Assembly: GCA_964527835.1 (NCBI GenBank)
Contig: CAZGNV010000022.1
Coordinates: 1-64,000 of the forward strand
DNA: 64,000 nucleotides
Direction: 5' to 3'
From: JAFDCJ01 sp964527835
GTDB lineage: Bacteria > Desulfobacterota > Desulfobacteria > Desulfobacterales > JAFDCJ01
In this document: positions 33,474 to 43,100 of the stretch, piece after piece
How positions within the stretch are numbered: the stretch's first letter is position 1
How the letters are laid out: the number at the start of each line of letters is the position of its first letter
Notes under the pieces: generated by a model
Told to the model about the DNA's origin: nothing
The model's database searches: none
What the model saw: the letters and a program-made list of their open reading frames with translations, nothing else
Made by a program: the position numbers and the translations under genes

Positions 33474-34865
33474 GTGCGGTCGTTTTTTTATATCACAGCT
33501 TGTGCGGCCATTGCGCTGCTGGCGGGCTTTCTGGCCCCCCAGGTTGCGCCGCTCTGGTTGATCCTCGGTCTGTTGGCGCTGGTGATTTTCATCATCTCCT
33601 TTGTCAACATCGAGTGGGGCCTGTATGTCCTGATTTTTTCCATGCTGCTGTCCCCGGAATTCATGGCCGGGCAAACCGGCGGTGGGACCTTGGGCAGGGG
33701 GGTGACCCTGCGACTGGAAGATTTTCTGCTGGTGGTCATCGGGTTGAGCTGGTTTGCCAGAATGGCGGTCAAAAAAGAGCTGGGGCTGTTTTTAAAAACC
33801 CCTCTGAACAAGGCCATTTTGTTCTATGCCCTGGCCTGTGTGCTGTCCACCGGCTTCGCAATGATGGCCGGACGGGTACAGATCAAAGGCGGCGCCTTGT
33901 TCGTTCTGAAATACCTGGAATACTTCATCGTGTTTTTCATGGTGGTCAACCATGTCAGAGACCGAGAGCAGATCAAACGCTTCGTGTTCTGCCTGCTGCT
34001 GACCTGCTTTATCGTCGCGCTGATCGGGGCCTGGCAGATACCGGGCGGCGGGCGGGTGAGCGCGCCGTTCGAGGGCGAAACCGGAGAACCCAACACCTTC
34101 GGCGGCTATTTGCTTTTTATAGGAATGGTGGCCATGGGCCTGATGGCCAAAACGGACAGCTCAAAAACGCGACAGGTGCTTGCTGTTTTGCTTATTTTCA
34201 TGATTGCGCCCTTTTTGTACACCCAGTCCCGATCCTCCTACCTGGCATTGGTCCCGGCGCTGATGGCCCTGGGGTTTATGGCCGACCGCCGGATCATTAT
34301 CCTGGGGGTGCTCATGATTGCCTTCATGGTCAGCCCGCTTTTCTTGCCCCAGGCGGTAAAAAACCGGATCATGTACACCTTCACCCAGCCCGAATCCCAG
34401 GGGCAGATCAAAATCGGCGCTATTCGCCTCGATACCTCGACTTCCGCCCGGATTATCAGCTGGAAACAGGCCTTGCAGGACTGGCCCAAACATCCGCTGC
34501 TCGGTTATGGTGTCACCGGATACGCATTTGTGGATGCGCAGCTTCCCCGGGTTCTGGTGGAGACCGGAGCGCTGGGGCTGATCGCGTTTTTTTACCTGCT
34601 GTTTTCCATCTTCAAAGTCACCGTGAACAACCTGAAAGCAGTCAGGGAGCCGTATTTTCAGGGGTTGGGCATGGGTTTTCTGGCGGGCTTCGTGGGGCTT
34701 ATGGTGCATGCCATCGGGGCCAACACCTTCATCATCGTGCGCATTATGGAGCCGTTCTGGTTTTTTGCAGGCATCATCGTCGTCATGCCGGCCCTGGAAC
34801 GTCAGCCGGCGCAGCAGCCCCGCAAACTGGCCGTGCCGGAAAAAGCGGTCGCCCCGGGGGTTTAA
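33474..34865 (+). CDS. O-antigen ligase/polymerase (Wzy_C) family membrane protein
   Basis: A 463-aa protein with about 11-12 hydrophobic helices and the family's periplasmic loop, marked by TQSRSSYLAL and the SWKQALQDWPKHPLLGYG region, which typifies WaaL/Wzy_C proteins. It either polymerises the repeat units or ligates the glycan. The start is GTG at 33474 after AGAGG. A longer out-of-frame reading on the same strand is a GC shadow. Its stop overlaps the convergent Nudix gene by 4 nt. Confidence 0.87.
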   Translation: MRSFFYITACAAIALLAGFLAPQVAPLWLILGLLALVIFIISFVNIEWGLYVLIFSMLLSPEFMAGQTGGGTLGRGVTLRLEDFLLVVIGLSWFARMAVKKELGLFLKTPLNKAILFYALACVLSTGFAMMAGRVQIKGGALFVLKYLEYFIVFFMVVNHVRDREQIKRFVFCLLLTCFIVALIGAWQIPGGGRVSAPFEGETGEPNTFGGYLLFIGMVAMGLMAKTDSSKTRQVLAVLLIFMIAPFLYTQSRSSYLALVPALMALGFMADRRIIILGVLMIAFMVSPLFLPQAVKNRIMYTFTQPESQGQIKIGAIRLDTSTSARIISWKQALQDWPKHPLLGYGVTGYAFVDAQLPRVLVETGALGLIAFFYLLFSIFKVTVNNLKAVREPYFQGLGMGFLAGFVGLMVHAIGANTFIIVRIMEPFWFFAGIIVVMPALERQPAQQPRKLAVPEKAVAPGV

Positions 34866-35401
34866 AGCCGGTTTCTGGCCATCCATTTTGACGCCAGAAA
34901 AAGACCGGCAATGGTTTTGGCATCCGAAATTTTTCCCTCCTCGATCATGTCCAGTGTTTCCTGCAAAGCCACTTCCTGGACCTCGATGATCTCATCATCA
35001 TCCAGCTGCCCGGCGGCCCCATGCAGCCGGTCGGCCAGAAAGACATGGATGCGCTCGCTGGAGTATCCCGGCACCGGCGTTATTTCACCGAGCCTGTGCC
35101 ACCTGTCAGCCTGATAACCGGTTTCCTCGGCCAGTTCCCTTTTGGCGCAGTCCAGCGGGGTTTCCGGGGGGTCGAGGGTGCCGGCCGGAATTTCCCAGAT
35201 TGTTTTGCCCAGGGCATGGCGGTACTGCCGGAGCATAACGACCCGGGCATCCGGGCGCAGGGCAATGATGGCGGCCGCCCCCGGATGGTCGATGAATTCC
35301 ACGTCGGTGGTCACACCGTTGTCCAGGGTCACATTTTCCTTGACCAGGGTGAAAATCCTGCCGCGAAAGACGATTAGACGCCTGTTTACTTTTGTTGTCA
35401 T
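34862..35401 (-). CDS. Nudix hydrolase, ADP-ribose pyrophosphatase type
   Basis: A 179-aa Nudix enzyme similar to NudF. The Nudix box GX5EX7REUXEEXGU is intact around residues 75-97 (GTLDPPE, then KRELAEETGY). The N-terminal RRLIVFRGRIF and LRQYRHALGKTIWEIPAG match ADP-ribose pyrophosphatases. It should split ADP-ribose into AMP and ribose 5-phosphate. Convergent with the O-antigen ligase gene. Confidence 0.9.
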   Translation of the reverse strand: MTTKVNRRLIVFRGRIFTLVKENVTLDNGVTTDVEFIDHPGAAAIIALRPDARVVMLRQYRHALGKTIWEIPAGTLDPPETPLDCAKRELAEETGYQADRWHRLGEITPVPGYSSERIHVFLADRLHGAAGQLDDDEIIEVQEVALQETLDMIEEGKISDAKTIAGLFLASKWMARNRL

Positions 35402-35484
35402 TTGTTTTTCCTGAATTTCAGATCATTTGTTTATAAGACGGAGCGCAAGCGACGCCACAACTTCAGGCGCTTTTTTTGGTATTG

Positions 35485-38400
35485 CTAGTGGTCCATGATA
35501 ACCAGCTTGAATTCATTGGAATTGGCCTTGAGCTCCGGCGCGTACATGGCATAGGCCCGGGCGGGCAGGGCGCTGAATTTGCCCGGGGTCTCCGCCCGCA
35601 GCCGGTAGCTGATGCTGTGCCGGCCCCGGGCCAGCCGCCGAACGAAAAAGCAGACCTTGCGGTCCCGGTATTCCACATAGGCTCCCATTTCGCTGCCATC
35701 ATACCCGCTGCGGACCTGGACCGGTTCAAAACCGGCGGCTTTCAGGTCCTCGAACACCAGGTACTCGTAGTCGTTTTTGCTTTCGATGACCAGCTCGACT
35801 TCAACAAGATCGCCACTGTCAACTGAAGCCAGGTTCGCCAGCGCCTGGCGCTCATACTTTTGCACCCGGCGGTCCACCACCTGTCCCCGGGAACCGGCAT
35901 CCTTGAGTTTTTTGTCGACTTCCCTGAGCCGGAAAAGGTTGCGGCGGATCTTTATCTCCAGCCCCTCACGGGTGATAAAATCTTCAAGGGTGAAATAATC
36001 CAGGTAGGCATTGAAATAGATGGGACCCCGGCCGCTCTTTTTCAGCGTCAGCTGGTGGGTTCCGGTGGTCAGCGCGCGGCCCTCCAGTACAAACCGGTTG
36101 TCGAAAGTGAAAAGATTTTCAGCATCGATTTTAACGGTTTTGATTATCCGGCCGTCAAAAAATATCGCCAGGGTCAAATCCGGCCGGGTCTCGCCGCTGG
36201 CCTTCAGGTATTCGGCCAGGGCCTCCACGACAACGGCCGTGTCGCGGGTGCTTTTCCAGTAAGTGGCATGGACGCGGTTGTTGAGCAGGTATTTCACCAG
36301 CCTGGATGCCGTGGGGTTTTCAGGATCTATCCGGGACAGCAGCTTGAGGTAGTAGGCGTGGGCTTCGTACTCACTGCCGTACCAGTGCCACCAGTAAGAC
36401 TGGTTGGGCAGGTTCAGGTAGGCGGTCTGGTTTTCGTCGTCGGACACCAGGTATTGTTCGATGTTGCGCAGGATCATGTCCAGCTTGGCGTTGTCCTTGA
36501 GCCTGTGCAGGGCCATGCCGAACATGGCCTTGGCATACACGGCCAGATGGCTGCGATCCCGGTACAGAAAATCACGCATTTGCAGCCGGTCGGTGCTTTC
36601 ATCTACCAGCACCATGTAGACCAACGCATCCAGGTTGTCGGCCCGGGATTTGCCGTCTTTGTGGTTGCGCTGCCAGTCTTCGAGCTCTGCGATTTGTCGG
36701 TCCTGGTAGTTTTGCAGCCACCGAATGCCGTTTGCAAGCATCCCGGCGGGTAAGGTCACCCCGTTTTGGCGGGCGATCTGCAGCCCATGAACCACGTAAG
36801 CCGTGGTGTGGGGATAGGATTTTTCTCCCCATCCGCTGAACCAGCCCCAACCGCCATCGGACAGCCGCATGGCGGCCAGGCGCTTGATGCCCGCGGCGAC
36901 CATATCCGCCACGATTTTTTCGTCAAAAACCGGGTTGGGTTCGTAGCGCCGCCATTGCCCGGCCCGCTGCCGGTCATTGCCCAATTGCTGGGCGTTAAGG
37001 TTGGTTTGCTTCTCCTTGATGGCCTGCAGAGTCAACCCCATGCCCTTGAGGATGCGCTGGGTGATCACCGCCGGCAGGAAGCGGTTCAAGGTCTGTTCGG
37101 TGCAGCCGTAGGGATAGCTTGCCAGATACGGCAGGGCATCGACCATGGCACCGGCCAGCGTCGGGGTGAAGCGCAGTTCCAGTCGCGACGCGTCAACCCG
37201 GCGTTCGGCCGGTAGCTGGAATACAATCGTAGTCTCGGAGTCCTGCGGACGGATGACACCACTTTTGGGCACCTGCTTGGCCGCGCCGTGCACAACCACC
37301 GGAAACTGCATCTGGACGGCATCGGAGGCTTCATCGGTCAGCGCCAGCATGCGGATGACCGCCTGGCCCTCTTTGGCCACTGATATGCGCCAGTCCACCC
37401 GCGCTTCACCGGCCGCATCGATCACAAGCGCCTTTTCACTTTTTTCGCCTGCTGCCAGTAAAAGACAGCCGCCATCGAATTCCAGCCGCACCGCAACCGT
37501 TTTTTTGCGGGGCAGGTAATTGTGCACATTGGCCGAAAGAACGACTTCGTCGGTTTCCACAAAAAAGCGCGGTGCCTGCAACCGCAGGATCAGATCCTTG
37601 CGAGTCACCACCTGGACCGTGCCCTGGCCCACCCGGGTACCGTGTCCCATGGCCCACACCAGCACTTTCCAGCCGGTCAGATTCTCCGGCATGTCAAAAG
37701 CCACTTCGGCCAGGCCCTGCGCGTCGCTGCGGATGGTTGCCGCCCAGTAGGCCGTATCGGCGAACCGGGTGCGCACGGGGGGCTTGACCAGGTTTTTTAG
37801 CGCCGGCGGGCCGTCACCTGTCGGCTGTCTGCGGCGCTCTGCATTTTTGCTTGCCAAAGCGGCGGGACCCGCGGGTGCCGGGGCTATATGGGAGCGCACG
37901 GACTTTTCGGCGACGATTTGACCGGAGTCGGTTTCCTTGCCGGCAGCGATGTCCTGGGGCACCAGGTGTCCGAAAATTCCGATCGGGCGCATGGGCGTTT
38001 CATTTTTCCTGATCAGATTGTAAAAGCGCCGGGATAGATTGGACTCGGTGCGGGTATAATGCCGTCGCCGCCACTGCCAGAAAAACTTGCGGATTTCAGG
38101 AACATTGGAGCCGCCGGCGATATATTCCAGGGCCCGGTCATAAACGGTCATCACCGCCGTGCCCTGAAAGGGGCGGCCATTATAATCGGTGAGTTTCAGC
38201 TTGAATGCGGCTTTTTCGCCGGGCCGGTACGCATTTTTTGAGGGTGCGATGTCGACATTGAGCACCCGTTTTTCCGGCGGGACAATGATTTCCCGGGTCT
38301 CCGTGTAGACCCGGCCGTCATAGACGGTCATGGCCTCCACAAAAAAATTGGGCATGTCCTTTTGAGAGATGGCGATCTTTGTTACCGTCGTTTTACCGGT

Positions 38401-41400
38401 CATGTGGATCACCTGCGGCGGAAGGTAAACCCCGTTGGCCGGCCGCAAAAACAGAAGCACGGCCGCTCCGGGATAATCGGTGTTGATCATGAGCCGCACG
38501 GTTTGGCCGGGGGCATAATCGCGTTTGTCCGGGACCAGCTCGATTTTAGCAAAGCGAAAACGCGCCCCGTCATCGCCTTCACCGCGCACGATAAAAATGT
38601 AGCCGCCTTCGATGGCATGGCCTTTTTTATCCGTCAGCCGGTAGGACAAACGGTATTGTCCGGGCCGGCTGGCCTGAATTTGAACATCCGCCCGCCCGGC
38701 GGCGTCGGTATCCAGGCTCCAGCGGGCGACTTCAGACTCCCGGGGAGTGTTTTCGTCGTAGGTGATGCGCAGCAGCCTCAGCAGACCTTTGCCCTGCACC
38801 GGCTTGCGTGCCAGGCTCTGGGCCTTGAAACCGGCCTGGATGGTTTCGCCTACGCGATAGTGACCGCGATCGGTCCAGGCGTAGACCTTAAACGGTTGCC
38901 GGGCGACCAGCACCTCACCTTCGCCCACTATGGTTCGCCGGGATTGATCCCGCACCTCGGCGAAGATGCGGTAGCGATGATCGGTGTCCGGATGGATGAG
39001 CTTGGCCAGGCGGGTATCGATTTCGATTCGGACAGTGCCGTCCGGGCCGATTTTGACTTCACCGTCAGCCACGATTTCAGGCGGCAGCTTTGACCGCTGG
39101 GGCCACCAGCCCCAGAGCGGCCTTTTGCAGCCCCACTGCTCCCAGCCGGGATACCATAAATAGTCATAGCCGTACCACCAGTAGCCCGGGCCGTACAACC
39201 AGTCCCAGTAAGCGGCCGGATACCAGCGGTCCTCCTGGGCGGAGCGATAGACCTTGTATCTGACAGTGGCCCGGGTGACCGGCGAGCCGAAGTAATAATC
39301 GGCCCTGATAACCGCTGTGATTTTTTCTCCCAGCGGCACCGGCTCTGCGGGCGCCTCGACTTTAACTTCGAATTCGGGCTTTTTATACTCTTCCACCCGG
39401 AAAGTGTTGCCCCCGTAAACCACTGATGATCCATGGGAAATCCGATAAACCCCCAGGGGCGCATCCGCCGGGATGTCAAACTCGCCGGCCAGGCCGCCGT
39501 AATCATCGGCCCGGAGGCTGCCAGAATAGACCTGCTCGTTTTTGGGGTTGTAAACGACAACATTAAAGCGCTGACCGGCAAAAGCGGAAATGGCAGCCAT
39601 ATCATAGCGGGCCTGGCGCACCCAGAGCTTGAAGCGGACCTTCTGTCCGGGACGATAGACGGGCCGATCGGTCATCACAAAGGTTTTGGCCTGGTTGTAC
39701 TTGCGGTCGTAGTGGTTGGGGTACCAGATGCCATGAAAGCCCAGATACGCCAGGCGCGTGTCGGTGCGCACGGTCGTCAGCCAGTGGTAATCGCGACTGA
39801 TTTGCGACGGGTCTAAGATGATCTGTCCGTTGCCATCGGTCTGCCGGGAAAAATTTTTGTAAAGGATTCGATAGCGTTTGGAGTCCTTGATGCGCTCGGT
39901 GCGGTAGCCGAAAAACTCAACGGTTTGACGGCCGAGCGGTTTGCCGTTGACCGCATCGGCGACGTAATACAACACCTGTTTGTCCAGCGGTTTTTTAATG
40001 ATCGTCGTGTTGCTTACCCAGATGATTATCCGGGCGGTGTTGCCGTTTTGCATTCTGGCCACCAGCAGATAGGCGCCGGGGCGCGAAAGCGGTGCAGGGA
40101 TTTTGACGGTGACCCGCCGGTCCCAGTGTCGTTGATCGGGATTGAGTTTAAGATTCCAGCCAGCCGCCAGGTTGCCAATGTAGCGGGTCTGGTTCTCATG
40201 GACCAGGCGCCAGCCGATGTTGTTGACCTGCGCTTTGCCCCGGTCCAGGCGCCGGGGATTGGACTGGAGATAGGCCTGGACGTCTTTCAGCAGGCGGGCG
40301 ACCCGGATGCGGTAGGCCTTGAAATTTACCCGGGCGCCGTTGCGGAAGCGATATTCCACCGTTGGTATGCGCCCCGCGGGCTGGGTGGCGAGCGGCTCAA
40401 AGGCGCCCCAGTTGTCGAGGATTTGATGGATTTGCTTCCGGGCGTAAGACGAGTTGTATTGTTTGTATATTTTCCAGTATTCCACCGCCCGGTCATACAA
40501 TCTGCGGTTTTCATAAATCCGGGCCAGATCCCTGGCGGCCTCATCGGTGTAGCCCTGGTCCGGACCCTGGAGAATTTGCTTGAACAAAACGATATAATTA
40601 AACTCGTCGGCCAGCGTGAAACGCTTCACGCCGGTGGCCAGTCGGGCGAGGGTTTCGCCGTCGGTCAGGGTATGGACTTCATAGGGGCGCAGCTCTTCGG
40701 GCAGGGGGCCCTTATCCGCTGATGACAGGCGGCGGGCGAGGAAAGGACGGTAGGTCGACAGGGTCTGGACGCCGAACTGGCTGAGCAGAAAGGCGGCAAA
40801 GGTATACTTGACCCGGGCGGTGACCGCCGGATTTGTTCGAGCGGCGGTTGCCAGCAGCCATCGCCAGCGCTGTCCATCGGATGCAGCCGTTTCGAAGCTT
40901 GAGGGAACCGGGTAGAAAACCGGCTGACCCTCGGAGTTCACCGGCGCGCCCGGTCTGTCGCTGCCATAAGCATAACCGTAACCGGGTTCATAGTCCGGCA
41001 GGCGGGTCAGGTCGGTCAGGTACTGCAGGCGCCATGACCGGTGGTGGCCGCCGGTTTGAAATATGATGCGGGCGAAATCGAGATAAAAGCTTGCAATTTC
41101 GGTTTTCGAAGGCCCGGGGCCAAGCAGATTCATCGCCCGGCGCATCAGCTGCAGGGCCCGCACCCGATCCCGTTCAACGGCGTTGACGAATTTGCCGCTG
41201 CCGCGGTGGGGGCCGCGATGAAACCGTCCGGCCACCAGATACCCATAGTGATTGTTACCGCTGTAGCTGGCGGCCGCGGCTTTCAGCAGGCGCCAGTTGT
41301 CGGCATGCCTGGCAATGACTTTTTCGCGAAATTCATCCAGCTCATCGATGCGGTTCAGGCTGCGCAGGCATTGCCAGGCCTGGAGCAGGTCGCTTCCCAC

Positions 41401-41589
41401 GCTCCGGGGGTCGTTTTCAATTTCGAGACACAGCCTGCTGTAAAGCTGATAGGCGTCTTTCCAGTTGCCGTTGCGATAGGCCTCTTGCGCCTGTTTGCGG
41501 ACGGCTGCATGATCAGTGCGGGCAAACAGCGAAGGGGCGGTGCTCAGGGCCAGTAAAAACAGTAGCGACAGGATTTTGAGGATTTTCAT
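35485..41589 (-). CDS. Giant alpha-2-macroglobulin family protein
   Basis: A 2034-aa exported protein. A signal peptide ends near residue 23 (SLFA); it has no lipobox, so it is probably free in the periplasm. A TPR-like stretch follows (about 28-60). The MG2 domain has TDRPVYRPGQKV near residue 643, a second macroglobulin block has NAYRPGEKA, and the A2M bait/domain region lies near 1270-1360. The thioester motif is intact as CTEQ (Cys1496, Gln1499) in YPYGCTEQTLNRFLP. Such proteins are thought to trap attacking proteases. Residues 788-829 form an extreme Trp/Tyr-rich insertion. It lies 21 nt after the HAD gene, probably in one operon; no penicillin-binding protein 1C partner is adjacent. Confidence 0.92.
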   Translation of the reverse strand: MKILKILSLLFLLALSTAPSLFARTDHAAVRKQAQEAYRNGNWKDAYQLYSRLCLEIENDPRSVGSDLLQAWQCLRSLNRIDELDEFREKVIARHADNWRLLKAAAASYSGNNHYGYLVAGRFHRGPHRGSGKFVNAVERDRVRALQLMRRAMNLLGPGPSKTEIASFYLDFARIIFQTGGHHRSWRLQYLTDLTRLPDYEPGYGYAYGSDRPGAPVNSEGQPVFYPVPSSFETAASDGQRWRWLLATAARTNPAVTARVKYTFAAFLLSQFGVQTLSTYRPFLARRLSSADKGPLPEELRPYEVHTLTDGETLARLATGVKRFTLADEFNYIVLFKQILQGPDQGYTDEAARDLARIYENRRLYDRAVEYWKIYKQYNSSYARKQIHQILDNWGAFEPLATQPAGRIPTVEYRFRNGARVNFKAYRIRVARLLKDVQAYLQSNPRRLDRGKAQVNNIGWRLVHENQTRYIGNLAAGWNLKLNPDQRHWDRRVTVKIPAPLSRPGAYLLVARMQNGNTARIIIWVSNTTIIKKPLDKQVLYYVADAVNGKPLGRQTVEFFGYRTERIKDSKRYRILYKNFSRQTDGNGQIILDPSQISRDYHWLTTVRTDTRLAYLGFHGIWYPNHYDRKYNQAKTFVMTDRPVYRPGQKVRFKLWVRQARYDMAAISAFAGQRFNVVVYNPKNEQVYSGSLRADDYGGLAGEFDIPADAPLGVYRISHGSSVVYGGNTFRVEEYKKPEFEVKVEAPAEPVPLGEKITAVIRADYYFGSPVTRATVRYKVYRSAQEDRWYPAAYWDWLYGPGYWWYGYDYLWYPGWEQWGCKRPLWGWWPQRSKLPPEIVADGEVKIGPDGTVRIEIDTRLAKLIHPDTDHRYRIFAEVRDQSRRTIVGEGEVLVARQPFKVYAWTDRGHYRVGETIQAGFKAQSLARKPVQGKGLLRLLRITYDENTPRESEVARWSLDTDAAGRADVQIQASRPGQYRLSYRLTDKKGHAIEGGYIFIVRGEGDDGARFRFAKIELVPDKRDYAPGQTVRLMINTDYPGAAVLLFLRPANGVYLPPQVIHMTGKTTVTKIAISQKDMPNFFVEAMTVYDGRVYTETREIIVPPEKRVLNVDIAPSKNAYRPGEKAAFKLKLTDYNGRPFQGTAVMTVYDRALEYIAGGSNVPEIRKFFWQWRRRHYTRTESNLSRRFYNLIRKNETPMRPIGIFGHLVPQDIAAGKETDSGQIVAEKSVRSHIAPAPAGPAALASKNAERRRQPTGDGPPALKNLVKPPVRTRFADTAYWAATIRSDAQGLAEVAFDMPENLTGWKVLVWAMGHGTRVGQGTVQVVTRKDLILRLQAPRFFVETDEVVLSANVHNYLPRKKTVAVRLEFDGGCLLLAAGEKSEKALVIDAAGEARVDWRISVAKEGQAVIRMLALTDEASDAVQMQFPVVVHGAAKQVPKSGVIRPQDSETTIVFQLPAERRVDASRLELRFTPTLAGAMVDALPYLASYPYGCTEQTLNRFLPAVITQRILKGMGLTLQAIKEKQTNLNAQQLGNDRQRAGQWRRYEPNPVFDEKIVADMVAAGIKRLAAMRLSDGGWGWFSGWGEKSYPHTTAYVVHGLQIARQNGVTLPAGMLANGIRWLQNYQDRQIAELEDWQRNHKDGKSRADNLDALVYMVLVDESTDRLQMRDFLYRDRSHLAVYAKAMFGMALHRLKDNAKLDMILRNIEQYLVSDDENQTAYLNLPNQSYWWHWYGSEYEAHAYYLKLLSRIDPENPTASRLVKYLLNNRVHATYWKSTRDTAVVVEALAEYLKASGETRPDLTLAIFFDGRIIKTVKIDAENLFTFDNRFVLEGRALTTGTHQLTLKKSGRGPIYFNAYLDYFTLEDFITREGLEIKIRRNLFRLREVDKKLKDAGSRGQVVDRRVQKYERQALANLASVDSGDLVEVELVIESKNDYEYLVFEDLKAAGFEPVQVRSGYDGSEMGAYVEYRDRKVCFFVRRLARGRHSISYRLRAETPGKFSALPARAYAMYAPELKANSNEFKLVIMDH

Positions 41590-41610
41590 GCCATGCGTCC
41601 CCGCTTTGAG

Positions 41611-42486
41611 CTATTTTTTTATCCAGCGCATGGCCGCGGCAGCCACACCACCATGGTCATTGGAAGCCACCCCGGCAAAGCGCGTTTTCAGATCTGCCGG
41701 CGCATTGTCCACCACGTAGCTTTCTGCGGCCCATTCGAGCAGATCCAGATCGTTATAATCATTTCCCACCGCTACGGTCCCCTCCTTTGCGATCCCCAGT
41801 TTTTCCGCCAGCCACGCTGCTGTCAGGCTTTTTGAAACAGTGGCGGGAAAGATTTCAATCCAGGTGGACTCACCGTCCAGCGGGGAAGTGGTCTGCACCA
41901 CGTTGAATTCCGGCAGCAAGTCCCGGACTTTTTCCAGCACGTTCCGGCTGTCGCGGCGCGGTACAACGGCCAGCAGCTGACTGGCGGAGTCGAAATCATC
42001 CGTTGTTTCCATAAAAGGGGTGGCAAAGCGCCTGTAGCGCGACAGGCGTCTTTCAAAATCGGGATTGTCCGCTGTTGACCGGTGATAGCGGAACCAGTGA
42101 TTGTGCGGGATGGGGCGATGCACCATGAAATCCAGGCCGCACCTTTGCAGGACAGTGGTTGCCTGCATTGCTTCCGGGGGCTCCAGGCTTACCGCGCGCA
42201 CAAGCCGGTCGGCCGGATACTGCAAGACCCCGGCTCCCATGGAGAAAATAATGAAATCCACCGGCAAAATCCGCGCAACGGCGGTATTGAATGAATACAG
42301 CGACCGTCCCGTGGCAATGACACGCACCACGGCCCGCCGCCCGAGCGTTTCCAGGGCGTCAAGGTCGACGCGCGCGACCGTCCGATCCGAGCGCAGCAGG
42401 GTGCCGTCGAAATCCGTGATAAACAGTCCGCGCGGCGCTTTGGCGCCGGCAGGAGGAGCAATGGAATATGCATGGGATATTTTCAT
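41611..42486 (-). CDS. HAD-superfamily IIB (Cof/sucrose-phosphatase-like) phosphatase
   Basis: A 291-aa HAD phosphatase. Motif I is DFDGTLL with nucleophile Asp25 and Asp27; motif II lies at ATGR, and motif IV is VGNDYNDLDLL. The cap between motifs II and III is the IIB type seen in Cof, sucrose phosphatase and mannosyl-3-phosphoglycerate phosphatase. The frame is open back to a TTG at 42549; ATG 42486 is the more natural start but neither has a strong Shine-Dalgarno. Substrate unknown, probably a sugar phosphate. Confidence 0.85.
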   Translation of the reverse strand: MKISHAYSIAPPAGAKAPRGLFITDFDGTLLRSDRTVARVDLDALETLGRRAVVRVIATGRSLYSFNTAVARILPVDFIIFSMGAGVLQYPADRLVRAVSLEPPEAMQATTVLQRCGLDFMVHRPIPHNHWFRYHRSTADNPDFERRLSRYRRFATPFMETTDDFDSASQLLAVVPRRDSRNVLEKVRDLLPEFNVVQTTSPLDGESTWIEIFPATVSKSLTAAWLAEKLGIAKEGTVAVGNDYNDLDLLEWAAESYVVDNAPADLKTRFAGVASNDHGGVAAAAMRWIKK

Positions 42487-42752
42487 GTCAGATGTTCCGA
42501 TCACAGGCCTGATCAACAAGATGTTAAAAGATACCGCCCTGGATGTCAATCCCTCTTAAATTCCGACAGTTAGCGGTGTCAGCAAACCGTTGCCGGCGGC
42601 GGTTAAAGAAAAGTGGTAAAAGTGACGATAATCAAGTAGCAGGCCTTGACAGGGTTTGCAATGACGCAAAAGAAGGGCATTGGCAGAGTTTGTCCGTTTT
42701 TGAACCTAGTGTTCAGGGGGGCCAGGCAACATTTTAAAAAGGAGAAAATCTA

Positions 42753-42950
42753 TTGATATCCAATGATTACGGAAGTATGAACCGAGAGACGATCATTTTT
42801 TTTGATAACCTGGGTTTCGGCTGGGTGCTGGATCAAGCCACCATGCAGGGCCTGCAAATAAATCAAAGGGATGCCGAGGTGGCGGTCAACCGTTCATTGA
42901 TCAAGATCATTGAAAATTTACTTGACAATCCGGGAAGAGAACCCCGTTAA
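42753..42950 (+). CDS. Small hypothetical protein (65 aa)
   Basis: I do not recognise this protein. It begins at TTG with a clear Shine-Dalgarno (AAAAAGGAG, 8 nt upstream), which argues that it is translated. It is a soluble, mixed-charge sequence with a central amphipathic part (INQRDAEVAVNRSLIKIIENLL) and no cysteines. It stands alone between the HAD gene and the LOG-like fusion gene. Confidence 0.5.
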   Translation: MISNDYGSMNRETIIFFDNLGFGWVLDQATMQGLQINQRDAEVAVNRSLIKIIENLLDNPGREPR

Positions 42951-43100
42951 CAACGGGTTGCCGATTGCCGGGGTTCATGCACCGGCAGGTTGCATCTGAA
43001 CATATCAGCCTTATGTTATTTATTCTTGAAAACCGGGTCCTTTGGGCGAGGTCAGAGATGCTGGCTTTGCGGAGCGAGAAAATAGACTTTTTACGGTTTC

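Noticed and set aside
33377..34891. A 504-codon frame overlapping the O-antigen ligase on the same strand
   Set aside because: Its product is Cys/Gly/His/Pro-rich with no family resemblance, while the other frame gives a regular polytopic Wzy_C protein. It is a GC-driven shadow.
35442..35477. Possible hairpin with T-run between the Nudix and macroglobulin genes
   Set aside because: Only about 5 paired bases with a long loop, and the T-run points along the + strand where no gene ends nearby.
35860..36753. A 297-codon antisense frame inside the alpha-2-macroglobulin gene
   Set aside because: No family similarity and no ribosome-binding site; one of several shadows of the long GC-rich gene.
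42646..42674. TTGACA box upstream of the small gene at 42753
   Set aside because: No acceptable -10 hexamer lies 16-18 bp downstream.
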